Shown here: one piece after another, positions 15,024 to 25,467 of the stretch
Layout of the letters: each line of letters begins with the position of its first letter
Position numbering within the stretch: the stretch's first letter is position 1
From: Streptomyces sp. NRRL F-5123
Lineage (GTDB): Bacteria > Actinomycetota > Actinomycetes > Streptomycetales > Streptomycetaceae
NCBI RefSeq assembly: GCF_000721495.1
Contig: NZ_JOHY01000069.1
Span: 1 to 31,697 of the forward strand
DNA length: 31,697 bases
Direction of reading: 5' to 3'
Translations under genes and position numbers: made by a program
The notes under the pieces: model-generated
Told to the model about the DNA's origin: nothing
What the model saw: only the letters and a program-made list of their open reading frames with translations
Database searches by the model: none

Positions 15024-15530
15024 TCAGGAGGACGCCGTGCGGGGGCGGTTGCAGCCCATCTGCGCGTTGACCTCCGCCCTGGACCGCGGGCCGTCCTCGG
15101 TGAACCAGGAGTCGGGACCGGTGGCGTGGAAGGCCCGGACCTTGGGGAGGTCGAGGAAGTCGTCCATCCCGCCCCCTCCGTCCTCCGCGACGTCCACGTA
15201 GACGCTCCACGGCAGCGGACGCGCCGCTGTGGTGGTCGTGAAGCTCGCCGGCGCGTCGACGGTGAAGACGCCGTGCCGCACCGCCTCGGACCTCGGGCCC
15301 TTGCCGTTCCACAGGAACGGGCCCTCGCCGTCGCCGCTGGTGCCGCTGCGCAGCTCGACCCCTGCCACCTCGTGGCCGCGGCACAGGGGGTAGGCCACTT
15401 CGACCACGCCGTCGACGAGGCGGTAGCCGAAGACGGCGCCCCGGGGATCCCCCATGAAGCAGCCGGACAGGCTCAGCACGCCGCACAGCGCGGCGCACAG
15501 GGCGGCGGCGCGCCGGGCGGTCGCTCCCGT
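15024..15530 (-). CDS. Small secreted lipoprotein with an apparent ACG start
   Basis: The frame encodes a type II signal peptide (basic TARR, hydrophobic AAALCAALCGVLSLSGC). The lipobox LSGC ends at about residue 25, so the mature protein should be lipid-anchored outside the membrane. The roughly 140-residue mature part (GYRLVDGVVEVAYPLCRG, then FLWNGKGPRSEAV, FTEDGPRSRAEVNAQMGC) matches no family I know. No ATG, GTG or TTG lies where a signal peptide should begin. A perfect AGGAGG (15536-15541) lies 5 nt before an in-frame ACG at 15530, which I take as the start. The only other start is an ATG at 15773, which would add an 81-residue low-complexity extension that hides the signal peptide. A mutated or mis-sequenced start codon is possible. 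Confidence 0.6.
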   Translation of the reverse strand, partial: TGATARRAAALCAALCGVLSLSGCFMGDPRGAVFGYRLVDGVVEVAYPLCRGHEVAGVELRSGTSGDGEGPFLWNGKGPRSEAVRHGVFTVDAPASFTTTTAARPLPWSVYVDVAEDGGGGMDDFLDLPKVRAFHATGPDSWFTEDGPRSRAEVNAQMGCNRPRTASS

Positions 15531-15840
15531 ACCGGCCTCCTGACGGGACGTCGGCCGCGGTCTTCCGGCCGTGGTGCGCGGCCGGCCGACTCCCGATTCC
15601 GGCAGCTCCGCGAGCCCCCGACACCCGGTGGCGGCCGCTCCGTTTGCGGAGCCCGGCGCTGCGACCGCCGCCGGGGCCGTCGAAGGGAACCGGGTGGCGC
15701 GGACCGGGCGCCTGGGCGGGCCGCCGAGATTGTTTCCTCCTGCATCATTGACGGCTCGATCTCCGGAGGACAAGATTCCTCACGGCTCACTCACGTGTTC
15801 CCGCACCTCAAGTCCCTTGCGTGACAGGCGAACCCGATCG

Positions 15841-15858
15841 TCTGACAACGTTGTCAGA
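15841..15858 (+). promoter_or_regulatory. Perfect 18-bp palindrome before the GH92 operon
   Basis: TCTGACAACGTTGTCAGA is perfectly self-complementary and ends 16 bp before the first GH92 start codon. The central CG and size fit LacI- or ROK-family operators. No regulator gene of that type is in the window, so it would be encoded elsewhere. No second copy was found upstream of the GH1 gene. Confidence 0.75.
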
Positions 15859-15874
15859 TATGGAGAGAGGACGT

Positions 15875-18800
15875 ATGCCTCCAAGAACGCAGCGCCTGCG
15901 CACAGCCGCGGCGATCGCGGCCACCGCGCTCCTGGCGGCCGGGGCGGCGCTCCTGCCGGTCCCGGCCGCGTACGCCGCGGGCGCGGGCGGCGCCCCGGCC
16001 ACGGGCGATCTCACCCATCTGGTCAACCCGTTCATCGGCACCCAGAACGACGGCAACACCTACCCCGGCGCGGCCGTGCCCTTCGGCATGGTGCAGCTCT
16101 CGCCCGACACCGGGCACAACACGGGGTACGACTACGACGAGGACCACATCCGCGGCTTCAGCGCCGTCCACCTGTCCGGCGTCGGCTGCGGCCTCGGCGG
16201 CGACCTGCCCGTTCTGCCGACCACCGGGGAGATCACCTCCACCGACTACGGCCGGTACGCCGCGCCCTACAGCCACGCCGACGAGAGCGCGTCACCGGGC
16301 TACTACAAGGTCGGGCTCGGAACGGGCATCACCGCCGAACTGAGCGCCACCGACCGCACGGGCTGGCAGCGGTACACCTTCCCGTCGACCGACCGGGCCA
16401 ACGTGCTACTCAACTCCGGGCAGGCGCTGCACAAGGTCACCAGCAGCACGGTGACCGTGCTCGACGACCGCACCGTCGTCACGTCGATCACCGGCAGCGG
16501 CTTCTGCCAGGACACCCGGCCGTACACCCTCTGGACCGAGACCCGGTTCGACCGGCCCTTCGCGTCCTACGGCACCTGGAAGGGCGCCGACGTCACCCCC
16601 GGCGGTCGCACCTCCACCTCGACCGGACTCGGCGGCGCCTACGTCCGCTTCGACACCACGCAGGACCGCAGCGTCACCGCGGTGACCTCGCTGTCCTGGG
16701 TCGACGCGAAGGGCGCGGCGAAGAACCTCGCGGCCGAGGGCCGCGGCAGCTTCGACCGCACCGCGGCCGCGGCGAAGCAGGCCTGGCAGGACCGGCTCGG
16801 CCAGGTCAGGGTGCAGGGCGGCACCGCCGAGCAGCAGCGCACGTTCTACTCCTCGCTCTACCGGTCCTTCCTCGCGCCGAACATCGGCAGCGACGCCGAC
16901 GGCCGATACACCGGCTGGGACGACGAGGTGCACCGCGGCGACGGCTCGACGTACTACCAGAACTGGTCGCTGTGGGACACCTACCGCACCCAGCAGCAAC
17001 TGCTCTCGCTGCTCGCCCCGCGCGAGTCGCGGGACATGGCGCTGTCGCTGCTGAAGGTGGCCGCGCAGAGCGGCCAGCTGCCCAGGTGGGGCTACGCCAC
17101 CGCCGAGACCAACATCATGACCGGCGACCCGGTCACGCCCTTCCTGGTGGACGCCTACCGGCAGGGCCTGCTCAAGGGCCACGAGGAGGAGGCGTACCGC
17201 GCGCTCGTGAAGCACGCCGACACCGTCCCCCCGGAGTCCTCGCAGGCGGCGGGGCGGCAGGCCGACGCCGAATACCTCGCAGGCGGCTACGTCCCGTACG
17301 CCCCCGAGCATCCCGGCAAGCCCGGTGACAACGATTTCCAGCACGGCCCGTCGGCCACGCTCGAATACGCCCTGGCGGACGCCGCGCTGGGCGGCATGGC
17401 CCAATCCCTCGGCCACACCGCGGACGCACGGCGGTATCTGGCCCGCGGTCAGAACTACCGCAGCATCCTCGACCCGGACACCGGCTTCTTCCGCGCCCGC
17501 GACACCGACGGCGCCTTCACCGGCCCGGCCGACCCGGCGCAGAGCGTCGGCTTCCACGAGGGCACGTCCTGGCAGTACATGTGGCTCGTCCCGCAGGACG
17601 TGCCCGGCCTCGTCGGCCTGATCGGCGGCAAGGACCGGGCCAACGCCCGGCTCGACTCCTTCTTCGCGTACGACCAGCTGCTCGCGGACCCGGCCGGCAC
17701 CGCGCGGGACGTGTGGGTCAACGGACCCTACGCGTACTACAACCAGGACAAGTACAACCCGCAGAACGAGCCCGACCTCGGCGCCCCGTACACCTACCTG
17801 TCCACCGGGCAGCCGTGGAAGACCACCGACGTGGTGCACGCGGCGCTGACCCTCTTCACCGACGCGCCGAACGGTGTGACCGGCAACGACGACCTCGGCA
17901 CGATGTCGGCGTGGCAGGTGCTCTCGGCGATCGGCGTCTACCCGATGGCGCCCGGCACCGACCTGTGGGGGTTGTCGACACCGCTGTTCAGCCGGGTCGA
18001 CGTGGCGCTCGACCGGCGCTACTACCCCGGCGGCCGGCTGACCGTCACCGCCCCCGGCAGCTCGGACACCGACCGCTACATCCAGTCCGCGGCGCTCGGC
18101 GGCCGCGGCCTGGCCCGCACCTACATCACCACCGGCGACATCAAGGCGGGCAAGGACATCGACCTGACCCTCGGGGACTCGCCCTCGGCGTGGGGCACCG
18201 CGCCCGCCGACGCACCGCCCGCGCTCGACACGGCCGCCGCCACCGAGGTCCGTACCGCGGCCGCGGTGTCGCCCGCGTCGGTCGGCGTCCTCGGCGGGGG
18301 CACGGCCGCCGACGTCACGGTCTCCGCGGTCCTCACCGCGCCCGGCGCCGCCTCCGGCACCGTCACGGTCACCGCGCCCGCCCCGCTCACCGCGGACCCC
18401 GGGCGCGCCTCCTTCCAGGTCACCTCGAACACGCTGCCCGCCACCCACCGGGTGCCGGTGCACATCACCGCCCCCGCGGGCACCCCGGACGGCACCTACC
18501 CGGTGACCGTCACGGTGACCCAGGCCGGCGGGCCCACCGCCACCAGGACCGTCCCCGTCTCGGTGACGACGGCGACCTGCGAGGGCCGGGCCGGCTCCTG
18601 CGTGCAGGACCTGTCGGCGCAGTACGACGTCGACGGCGTCGGTACGGCCGGTTCGACCGGCGCCGACTTCGACGGCACGGGGACGAGCTTCCCGGCCGAG
18701 AGCCTGCCCGCACCCGGCCTCGGCGTCCTCGGCGGGCACGCGTACCGCTTCCCCGACACCACCGGCAGCGCCCCGAACCTCGCGACCGCCCACGGGCAGA

Positions 18801-19138
18801 CATTGCCGCTGGTGCCGCGCAGCTACTCGGCGCTCGACGTGCTGCTCACCGCCCACCACGGGGACGTCGACAGCACCGCCACCGTCACCTATGCCGACGG
18901 CACCTCGGCCGACGTCCCGCTCGTCGCGACCGACTGGGCGTCGGGCGCCCCGCGGCTCGGCGAGGACCCGGCGATCCACGCCGGCAGCCGCTACGACGCG
19001 CACGGGGCGCCCGACGGCGTCGGCGTCGGCATCTGGCACCTGACCCTCCCGCTGGACAGCACCAGGACCGCGGTCTCGCTCACCCTGCCCGACGACACCC
19101 GGCTGGCGCTGTACGCGCTCAGCGGGCGTGACGCATGA
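15875..19138 (+). CDS. Secreted GH92 alpha-mannosidase (first copy)
   Basis: A 1087-residue exported enzyme. The signal peptide spans residues 1-34 (AYA cleavage site). A GH92 beta-sandwich domain follows (VNPFIGTQNDGNTYPGA, then VPFGMVQLSPDT), and the (alpha/alpha)6 catalytic domain runs to about 770. The proton donor is E562 (FHEGTSWQYMW) and the paired carboxylates are D672/D673 (GNDDLGTMSAW). Residues about 795-900 are a NEW3-like Ig domain, and about 920-1087 form a second beta-sandwich (AQYDVDGVGTAG, LPLDSTRTAV). GH92 enzymes are calcium-dependent inverting exo-alpha-mannosidases for mannan and N-glycan mannose. The +1 subsite loop reads NEPDLGAPY rather than NEPSHH, so the linkage preference is uncertain. 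The ATG at 15875 has GGAGAGAGG upstream; a GTG at 15821 is in frame but precedes the operator. Confidence 0.93.
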   Translation: MPPRTQRLRTAAAIAATALLAAGAALLPVPAAYAAGAGGAPATGDLTHLVNPFIGTQNDGNTYPGAAVPFGMVQLSPDTGHNTGYDYDEDHIRGFSAVHLSGVGCGLGGDLPVLPTTGEITSTDYGRYAAPYSHADESASPGYYKVGLGTGITAELSATDRTGWQRYTFPSTDRANVLLNSGQALHKVTSSTVTVLDDRTVVTSITGSGFCQDTRPYTLWTETRFDRPFASYGTWKGADVTPGGRTSTSTGLGGAYVRFDTTQDRSVTAVTSLSWVDAKGAAKNLAAEGRGSFDRTAAAAKQAWQDRLGQVRVQGGTAEQQRTFYSSLYRSFLAPNIGSDADGRYTGWDDEVHRGDGSTYYQNWSLWDTYRTQQQLLSLLAPRESRDMALSLLKVAAQSGQLPRWGYATAETNIMTGDPVTPFLVDAYRQGLLKGHEEEAYRALVKHADTVPPESSQAAGRQADAEYLAGGYVPYAPEHPGKPGDNDFQHGPSATLEYALADAALGGMAQSLGHTADARRYLARGQNYRSILDPDTGFFRARDTDGAFTGPADPAQSVGFHEGTSWQYMWLVPQDVPGLVGLIGGKDRANARLDSFFAYDQLLADPAGTARDVWVNGPYAYYNQDKYNPQNEPDLGAPYTYLSTGQPWKTTDVVHAALTLFTDAPNGVTGNDDLGTMSAWQVLSAIGVYPMAPGTDLWGLSTPLFSRVDVALDRRYYPGGRLTVTAPGSSDTDRYIQSAALGGRGLARTYITTGDIKAGKDIDLTLGDSPSAWGTAPADAPPALDTAAATEVRTAAAVSPASVGVLGGGTAADVTVSAVLTAPGAASGTVTVTAPAPLTADPGRASFQVTSNTLPATHRVPVHITAPAGTPDGTYPVTVTVTQAGGPTATRTVPVSVTTATCEGRAGSCVQDLSAQYDVDGVGTAGSTGADFDGTGTSFPAESLPAPGLGVLGGHAYRFPDTTGSAPNLATAHGQTLPLVPRSYSALDVLLTAHHGDVDSTATVTYADGTSADVPLVATDWASGAPRLGEDPAIHAGSRYDAHGAPDGVGVGIWHLTLPLDSTRTAVSLTLPDDTRLALYALSGRDA

Positions 19139-19185
19139 GGCCCCCCGAGCAGCACCCCCGGTCCGCAAGGAGAAAGGCAGTACCC

Positions 19186-22100
19186 ATGAGTCGTGGCCCA
19201 CTGCGCCGCACCCTCACCAGAGCCGCGCTGGCAGGCGTGGTCTCGATGGCACTGACCGTGCCCGCGACCGCGCTCGCGCACGCGGACGCCACGCGGGCGG
19301 GCGGCGCCGCCCCCGCCTTCACGACGTCCTTCGAGCCCGGTGACCCGCAGCCGACCTGGACCGACACCGCCGAGACCGACGCCAAGGGCGACCCCGACGT
19401 CTCCGGGGTGACCGCGGGCACCCTGCCCGTGCTGCCCGGCAGCGTCAAGGACGAGATCACCGGTGTGACGGCCAGTTCGGACAACCCGCCGAACGAGGTG
19501 GCGAAGAACGCCGCCGACGAGGACCCGAACACCAAGTGGCTCACCTTCGCCGCCACCGGCCGGCTGCAGTACCAGCTGTCCGGGGACGTGACGGTGAGGA
19601 AGTACGCGCTCACGTCCGCCAACGACTCCCCGGAGCGCGACCCGAAGGACTTCACCCTCCAGGGCTCCGCGAACGGCACCGACTGGACCACCGTCGACAC
19701 CCGCAGCGGGGTGAAGTTCGCCGGGCGGCTCAAGAGCAACGTCTACGACGTCGCCGACCCCGGCGCGTACCGCTACTACCGGCTGAACGTCACGGCGAAC
19801 ACCAGCGGCTCCATCGTGCAGCTCGCCGACCTGATCCTCTCCGACGGCTCCGCGGCGCCGCCGCCGGTGTCCGGCATGACCACCGAGACCGGCGCAGGAC
19901 CCGCCTCCGGCCCGAACGTCAAGCCGGGCGTGGGCTTCAGCGGCCTGAAGGCCCTGGAGTACGCGGGCAGCCACACCCGGTCCGGCGCCGTGCACGCGTA
20001 CAACAAGCTCTACGACGTGCACATCCCGGTGCAGCGCGACACACGGCTGTCCTACGACATCTTCCCCGAGCTGACCGGCGCGGACCTCGCGTACCCGAGC
20101 ACGTACGCCTCGATCGACCTGCACTTCACCGACGGCAGCTACCTCAGCAGGCTGCGCACCCCCGCGCAGGACCAGAACGGCGTCCCGCTCACCCCGAACG
20201 GCCAGGGCGCCGCCAAGATCCTCTACGCCTCGCAGTGGAACGCCGTCGCCTCGGACATCGGCAAGGTGGCCGCGGGCAAGACGGTCGACCGCATCCTGCT
20301 GGGCTACGACAACCCGGCGGGCAGCGCGGAGGCGGGCGCGAACACGCAGTTCAAGGGGTGGATCGACGACCTGACCATCGGCGCCGCCCCGGTCCGCGAC
20401 CCGCACGCGAGCTACGCCGAGCACGTCGACACCCGGCGCGGCACCAACGCGTCCGGCTCCTTCTCGCGCGGCAACAACCTGCCGCTGACGGCCGTCCCGA
20501 ACGGCTTCAACTTCTTCACGCCGGTCACCGACGCCGGATCGACAAGCTGGGAGTACAGCTACGCGGCGCAGAACGACGCCGCCAACCTGCCCGAGCTCCA
20601 GGCGCTCGGCATCAGCCACGAGCCCAGCCCGTGGATGGGGGACCGCGACACCTTCCAGGTCATGCCGTCCGCGGCGACCGGCACCCCGGACCTGAACCGG
20701 AGCAAGCGGGCGCTGGCCTTCGACCACAAGGACGAGGTGGCGCAGCCGCACTACTACGGCGTCACCTTCACCAACGGCATCAAGGCCGAGATCGCGCCCA
20801 CCGACCACGCGGCGGAATTCCGCTTCACCTTCCCCGGCGACCACGGCGACCTGCTGTTCGACAACGTGAACAACAACGGCGGCCTCACCTTCGACGCCGC
20901 CGCGGGCACCCTGGACGGCTGGTCCGACGTCAACACCGGCGGCGGCGAGGCCGCGACGCGGATGTACGTGCACGCCGAGTTCGACCGCGCCCCGGGCACG
21001 GCCGCCAAGGTCACCGGGCAGGGCCGCGACAACGTCACCGGCTACGCCGCCTTCGACACCTCGGGCTCCCGGACGGTGACGATGCGGATCGCCACCTCCT
21101 TCCTCGGCGCCGACCAGGCGAGGAGGAACCTGGACCTGGAGATCCCGAAGGGCACCTCCTTCGACACCGTGGAGAAGAACGCCGAGCGGCAGTGGAACGC
21201 CAAGCTCGGCAAGGTCGAGGTGCAGGGCGCGAGCGACGACCAGCTCACCACGCTCTACTCGAACCTCTACCGGATGAACCTGTACCCCAACTCCGGCTAC
21301 GAGAACACCGGTACGGCCGCGAAGCCGGTCTACCGCTACGCCAGCCCGTTCTCCCCGGCCACCGGTTCCAGCACGCCCGCGCAGACCGGCGCGAAGATCG
21401 TCGACGGCAAGGTCTACGTCAACAACGGCTTCTGGGACACCTACCGCAGCGAGTGGCCCGCCTACTCCCTGCTGGAGTCGGACACCGCCGGTGAACTCGC
21501 CGACGGCTTCGTGCAGCAGTACAAGGACGGCGGCTGGACCGCCCGCTGGTCCTCCCCGGGCTACGCCGACCTGATGACCGGCACCAGCTCGGACGTGGCC
21601 TTCGCCGACGCCCTCGCCAAGGGCGTCGGCAACTTCGACGCCAAGGCCGCGTACGAGGCCGCCGTGAAGAACGCCACCGTCGTCCCGACGGCCGGCGGCG
21701 TCGGACGCAAGGGCCTGGACACCTCGGTGTTCAACGGCTGGACCAGCACGTCGGTCGACGGCAGCGTCTCGTGGTCGCTGGACGGCTACATCAACGACTA
21801 CGGCATCGGCCGGATGGCCGCCAGGCTCGCCGAGGACCCGCACACCTCCAAGGCGGACCGCGAGCGCTACCAGGAGGAGTCGGCGTACTTCCTGGGCCGC
21901 GCGCAGAACTACACCACCCTCTTCAACGAGAACGTCGGCTTTTTCGAGGGCCGCAAGGCCGACGGTTCCTGGCGCGTCCCGGACGCCTCGTACGACCCGC
22001 AGCAGTGGGGCAACGAGTACACCGAGACCAACGCCTGGAACTACGCCTTCACCGTGCCGCAGGACCCGAACGGCCTCGCCGCGCTCTACGGCGGCCAGAA

Positions 22101-23151
22101 GGGCCTGGAGAAGAAGCTCGACGCGTTCTTCGGCACCCAGGAGACCGCGGACGGCGACGCGGGCGGCTACGGCGGCACCATCCACGAGATGATCGAGGCC
22201 CGCGACGTGCGGATGGGCGAGCTGGGCATGAGCAACCAGCCGTCCTTCGGCATCCCCTACATGTACGACTACGCGGGCGCCCCGGCCAAGACCCAGGCCG
22301 CGGTCCGCGAGATCCAGCAGCGGCTGTTCACCGGCAGCTCCATCGGGCAGGGCTACCCGGGCGACGAGGACAACGGCGCCACGTCCACCTGGCAGATCTT
22401 CAGCGCGCTCGGCTTCTACCCGCTCCAGACCGGCAACGACAACTACGTGATCGGCTCCCCGCTGTTCACCGAGGCCACCGTCCACCTGGACAACGGCCGC
22501 AGCATCGTCGTCAACGCGCCCGACAACAGCGGCAAGAACGTCTACGTCCAGTCCCTGAAGGTCAACGGCAAGCCGTGGAACAAGGTGTACCTGACGCAGG
22601 ACCAGCTCGCGTCGGGCGCACGGCTGGACTTCACGATGGGCTCCCGGCCGTCGTCGTGGGGCACGGGCAAGGACGCGCTGCCGCCGTCCCTGACCGCGGC
22701 CGGTGACACCCCGCGGCCGCTGGCCGACCTGACCGGCGCCGGCAAGGGCACCGCCGCCGCGGGCGACGGCACCGACGTGACCGCGCTCTTCGACAACACC
22801 TCGAAGACCGCGGCGGCCCTCCCGTCCACCGACGCCACCGTGCGGTACACCTTCGCCGGTGGCACCGCAGGGAAGTCCGCGCGCGAGGCCGCCTTCTACA
22901 CCCTCACCTCGGGCAGCACCGCAGCCGCTCAGGACCCGAGGAGCTGGCAGCTGCAGGGCTCCGCCGACGGCGTGCACTGGAGGACCCTGGACACCAGGAC
23001 CGGCCAGGCCTTCACCGACCGCCTGCAGACCCGGCCGTTCGAGATCGCCCACCCCGGCGCGTACACCTCCTACCGCCTGGTGGTGACCGCGAACAACGGC
23101 GACCCGGGCACGACGTCCCTGGCGGAGGTGGAGCTGCTGGCCCGCGGCTGA
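19186..23151 (+). CDS. Secreted multidomain GH92 alpha-mannosidase (second copy)
   Basis: A 1321-residue exported enzyme. Residues 1-35 are a signal peptide (SRGPLRRTLTRAALAGV..ALAHADA). An F5/8-type (CBM32-like) domain spans about 86-222, and a lectin-like beta-sandwich about 235-400. The GH92 N-domain begins near HVDTRRGTNASGSFSRGN, and the catalytic domain contains E947 (TETNAWNYAF, proton donor) and D1060-E-D1062 (GDEDNG). A second F5/8 domain is at about 1195-1321 (ARSWQLQGSADG-type). The first carboxylate pair is DED rather than the NDD of the upstream copy, and the +1 loop is NQPSFGIPY, so it belongs to a different GH92 subgroup. The ATG at 19186 follows AAGGAGAAAGG. An ATG at 19135 overlapping the previous stop would only add 17 non-signal residues. 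It is co-transcribed with the first copy (47-bp gap). Confidence 0.93.
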   Translation: MSRGPLRRTLTRAALAGVVSMALTVPATALAHADATRAGGAAPAFTTSFEPGDPQPTWTDTAETDAKGDPDVSGVTAGTLPVLPGSVKDEITGVTASSDNPPNEVAKNAADEDPNTKWLTFAATGRLQYQLSGDVTVRKYALTSANDSPERDPKDFTLQGSANGTDWTTVDTRSGVKFAGRLKSNVYDVADPGAYRYYRLNVTANTSGSIVQLADLILSDGSAAPPPVSGMTTETGAGPASGPNVKPGVGFSGLKALEYAGSHTRSGAVHAYNKLYDVHIPVQRDTRLSYDIFPELTGADLAYPSTYASIDLHFTDGSYLSRLRTPAQDQNGVPLTPNGQGAAKILYASQWNAVASDIGKVAAGKTVDRILLGYDNPAGSAEAGANTQFKGWIDDLTIGAAPVRDPHASYAEHVDTRRGTNASGSFSRGNNLPLTAVPNGFNFFTPVTDAGSTSWEYSYAAQNDAANLPELQALGISHEPSPWMGDRDTFQVMPSAATGTPDLNRSKRALAFDHKDEVAQPHYYGVTFTNGIKAEIAPTDHAAEFRFTFPGDHGDLLFDNVNNNGGLTFDAAAGTLDGWSDVNTGGGEAATRMYVHAEFDRAPGTAAKVTGQGRDNVTGYAAFDTSGSRTVTMRIATSFLGADQARRNLDLEIPKGTSFDTVEKNAERQWNAKLGKVEVQGASDDQLTTLYSNLYRMNLYPNSGYENTGTAAKPVYRYASPFSPATGSSTPAQTGAKIVDGKVYVNNGFWDTYRSEWPAYSLLESDTAGELADGFVQQYKDGGWTARWSSPGYADLMTGTSSDVAFADALAKGVGNFDAKAAYEAAVKNATVVPTAGGVGRKGLDTSVFNGWTSTSVDGSVSWSLDGYINDYGIGRMAARLAEDPHTSKADRERYQEESAYFLGRAQNYTTLFNENVGFFEGRKADGSWRVPDASYDPQQWGNEYTETNAWNYAFTVPQDPNGLAALYGGQKGLEKKLDAFFGTQETADGDAGGYGGTIHEMIEARDVRMGELGMSNQPSFGIPYMYDYAGAPAKTQAAVREIQQRLFTGSSIGQGYPGDEDNGATSTWQIFSALGFYPLQTGNDNYVIGSPLFTEATVHLDNGRSIVVNAPDNSGKNVYVQSLKVNGKPWNKVYLTQDQLASGARLDFTMGSRPSSWGTGKDALPPSLTAAGDTPRPLADLTGAGKGTAAAGDGTDVTALFDNTSKTAAALPSTDATVRYTFAGGTAGKSAREAAFYTLTSGSTAAAQDPRSWQLQGSADGVHWRTLDTRTGQAFTDRLQTRPFEIAHPGAYTSYRLVVTANNGDPGTTSLAEVELLARG

Positions 23152-23177
23152 CGCTCCGTCGTTCGCAACCGGCCCGG

Positions 23178-23203
23178 CGCCCGGGGACACGTCTCCCCGG
23201 GCG
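23178..23203 (+). terminator. Terminator of the GH92 operon
   Basis: A perfect 10-bp stem (CGCCCGGGGA / TCCCCGGGCG) with a 6-nt loop lies 27 bp after the second GH92 stop. It would separate the GH92 pair from the GH1 gene. Confidence 0.7.
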
Positions 23204-23256
23204 TCAGGGCTCGCGCTGCGGCGCGCCCGGGCGGCCGGCCGGGTGTGACGCCGTGT

Positions 23257-23286
23257 CCCGCGGCGGCCAGGGGGACCCGCCGCGGG
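23257..23286. repeat. Inverted repeat upstream of the GH1 gene
   Basis: CCCGCGGCGG (23257-23266) and CCGCCGCGGG (23277-23286) are exact complements with a 10-nt spacer. It could be a second terminator or a regulatory site. TAATCT at 23319-23324 downstream could be the -10 of the GH1 gene. Confidence 0.4.
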
Positions 23287-23361
23287 GAGCCGTCCTCCGG
23301 ATCGCCGCGGCCGCCGCGTAATCTGGCGGCCGCGATGATCAACCACCCGAGGAGCCACCCC

Positions 23362-24756
<1,395 letters not shown>

Positions 24757-24767
24757 CGGCCGGCCAC

Positions 24768-25217
24768 CTACCCCGGCGCCCCGGCGGCGAGGGCTTCGAG
24801 GAGCGCGGGAAGGCGCCCGAGGGCCGTCGCGCCGGCGATCGGGTCGGCGTAGTCGCGCGTGTGCACGATCAGCCCGTTCCGGACGGTCATCACCATCAGG
24901 AACGACAGCGTGAACGGCTCCCCGCCGGCGATCAGCCGCCCGTGCAGGTCGTACTCGACGATCACGACCTCCGGGTCGGCCGTCTCGTGCACCCGCACGC
25001 CGGTGACGCGCTCGTACCGGCGCACGGCGGCACCGGCCCGGAAGCGGGCGCGCAGGGACTCGCGGTCGGTCTCGGTGCGGGCGGGGTGGAGCGCGGGCGG
25101 GGCGAACGGCATCTCGATGACGGTGTGCGGGGCGTAGAAGTCGGCGAGATCTCCCGGGTCGTCCCCGGTCGTGGCGGCGAGGAAGCGTTCGGCGGTGTCG
25201 CGGGCGGTGCTCGGCAT
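24768..25217 (-). CDS. SnoaL/NTF2-like protein
   Basis: A 149-residue protein with the NTF2-like cone fold. It has an N-terminal helix (TARDTAERFLAATTGDDPGD), LADFYAPHTVIEMPFAPPA, and paired strands VVIVEYDLHGRLIAGGEPFT and MTVRNGLIVHTRDYADP. Members bind or isomerise small hydrophobic ligands; the conserved Asp/His are plausible but no activity can be named. The ATG at 25217 has GAAGGGA 8 nt upstream. The stop codon is TAG, 12 bp from the convergent GH1 stop. It is divergent from a TetR regulator, a frequent pairing in which the regulator controls the small protein. Confidence 0.88.
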   Translation of the reverse strand: MPSTARDTAERFLAATTGDDPGDLADFYAPHTVIEMPFAPPALHPARTETDRESLRARFRAGAAVRRYERVTGVRVHETADPEVVIVEYDLHGRLIAGGEPFTLSFLMVMTVRNGLIVHTRDYADPIAGATALGRLPALLEALAAGAPG

Positions 25218-25364
25218 GCTGGTGTCCCTTCCGGGGCGGGATCGTGGAGCCGGGATGGAGCGGGGGTTCCGGAGCGGGGATTCCGGAGCCGGGTCGCTCG
25301 GGTCGTGTCGGGCTAGCGGTGCCGGGTTGCCGGTGCCGGGGTTGCGGGGCCAGGCTTCGGGGGC

Positions 25365-25437
25365 CGGACCGGGATCGGTCCGACAGAAGCGGAGAGTGCG
25401 CCCCGGTTGGACGGTACCGGAGAGTGCGCCCCGGTTG
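25365..25437. promoter_or_regulatory. Palindrome and 28-bp duplication in the SnoaL/TetR divergent region
   Basis: CGGACCGGGATCGGTCCG (25365-25382) has perfect 7-bp arms and 4 nt between them, the size of a TetR operator. Beside it CGGAGAGTGCGCCCCGGTTG occurs twice (25390-25409 and 25418-25437) at a 28-bp interval. Both lie within 105 bp upstream of the TetR start. The rest of the 250-bp gap is GC-rich and unremarkable. Confidence 0.5.
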
Positions 25438-25467
25438 AAGGGTTTCCGAGAGAGAGGCGGGCCGATC

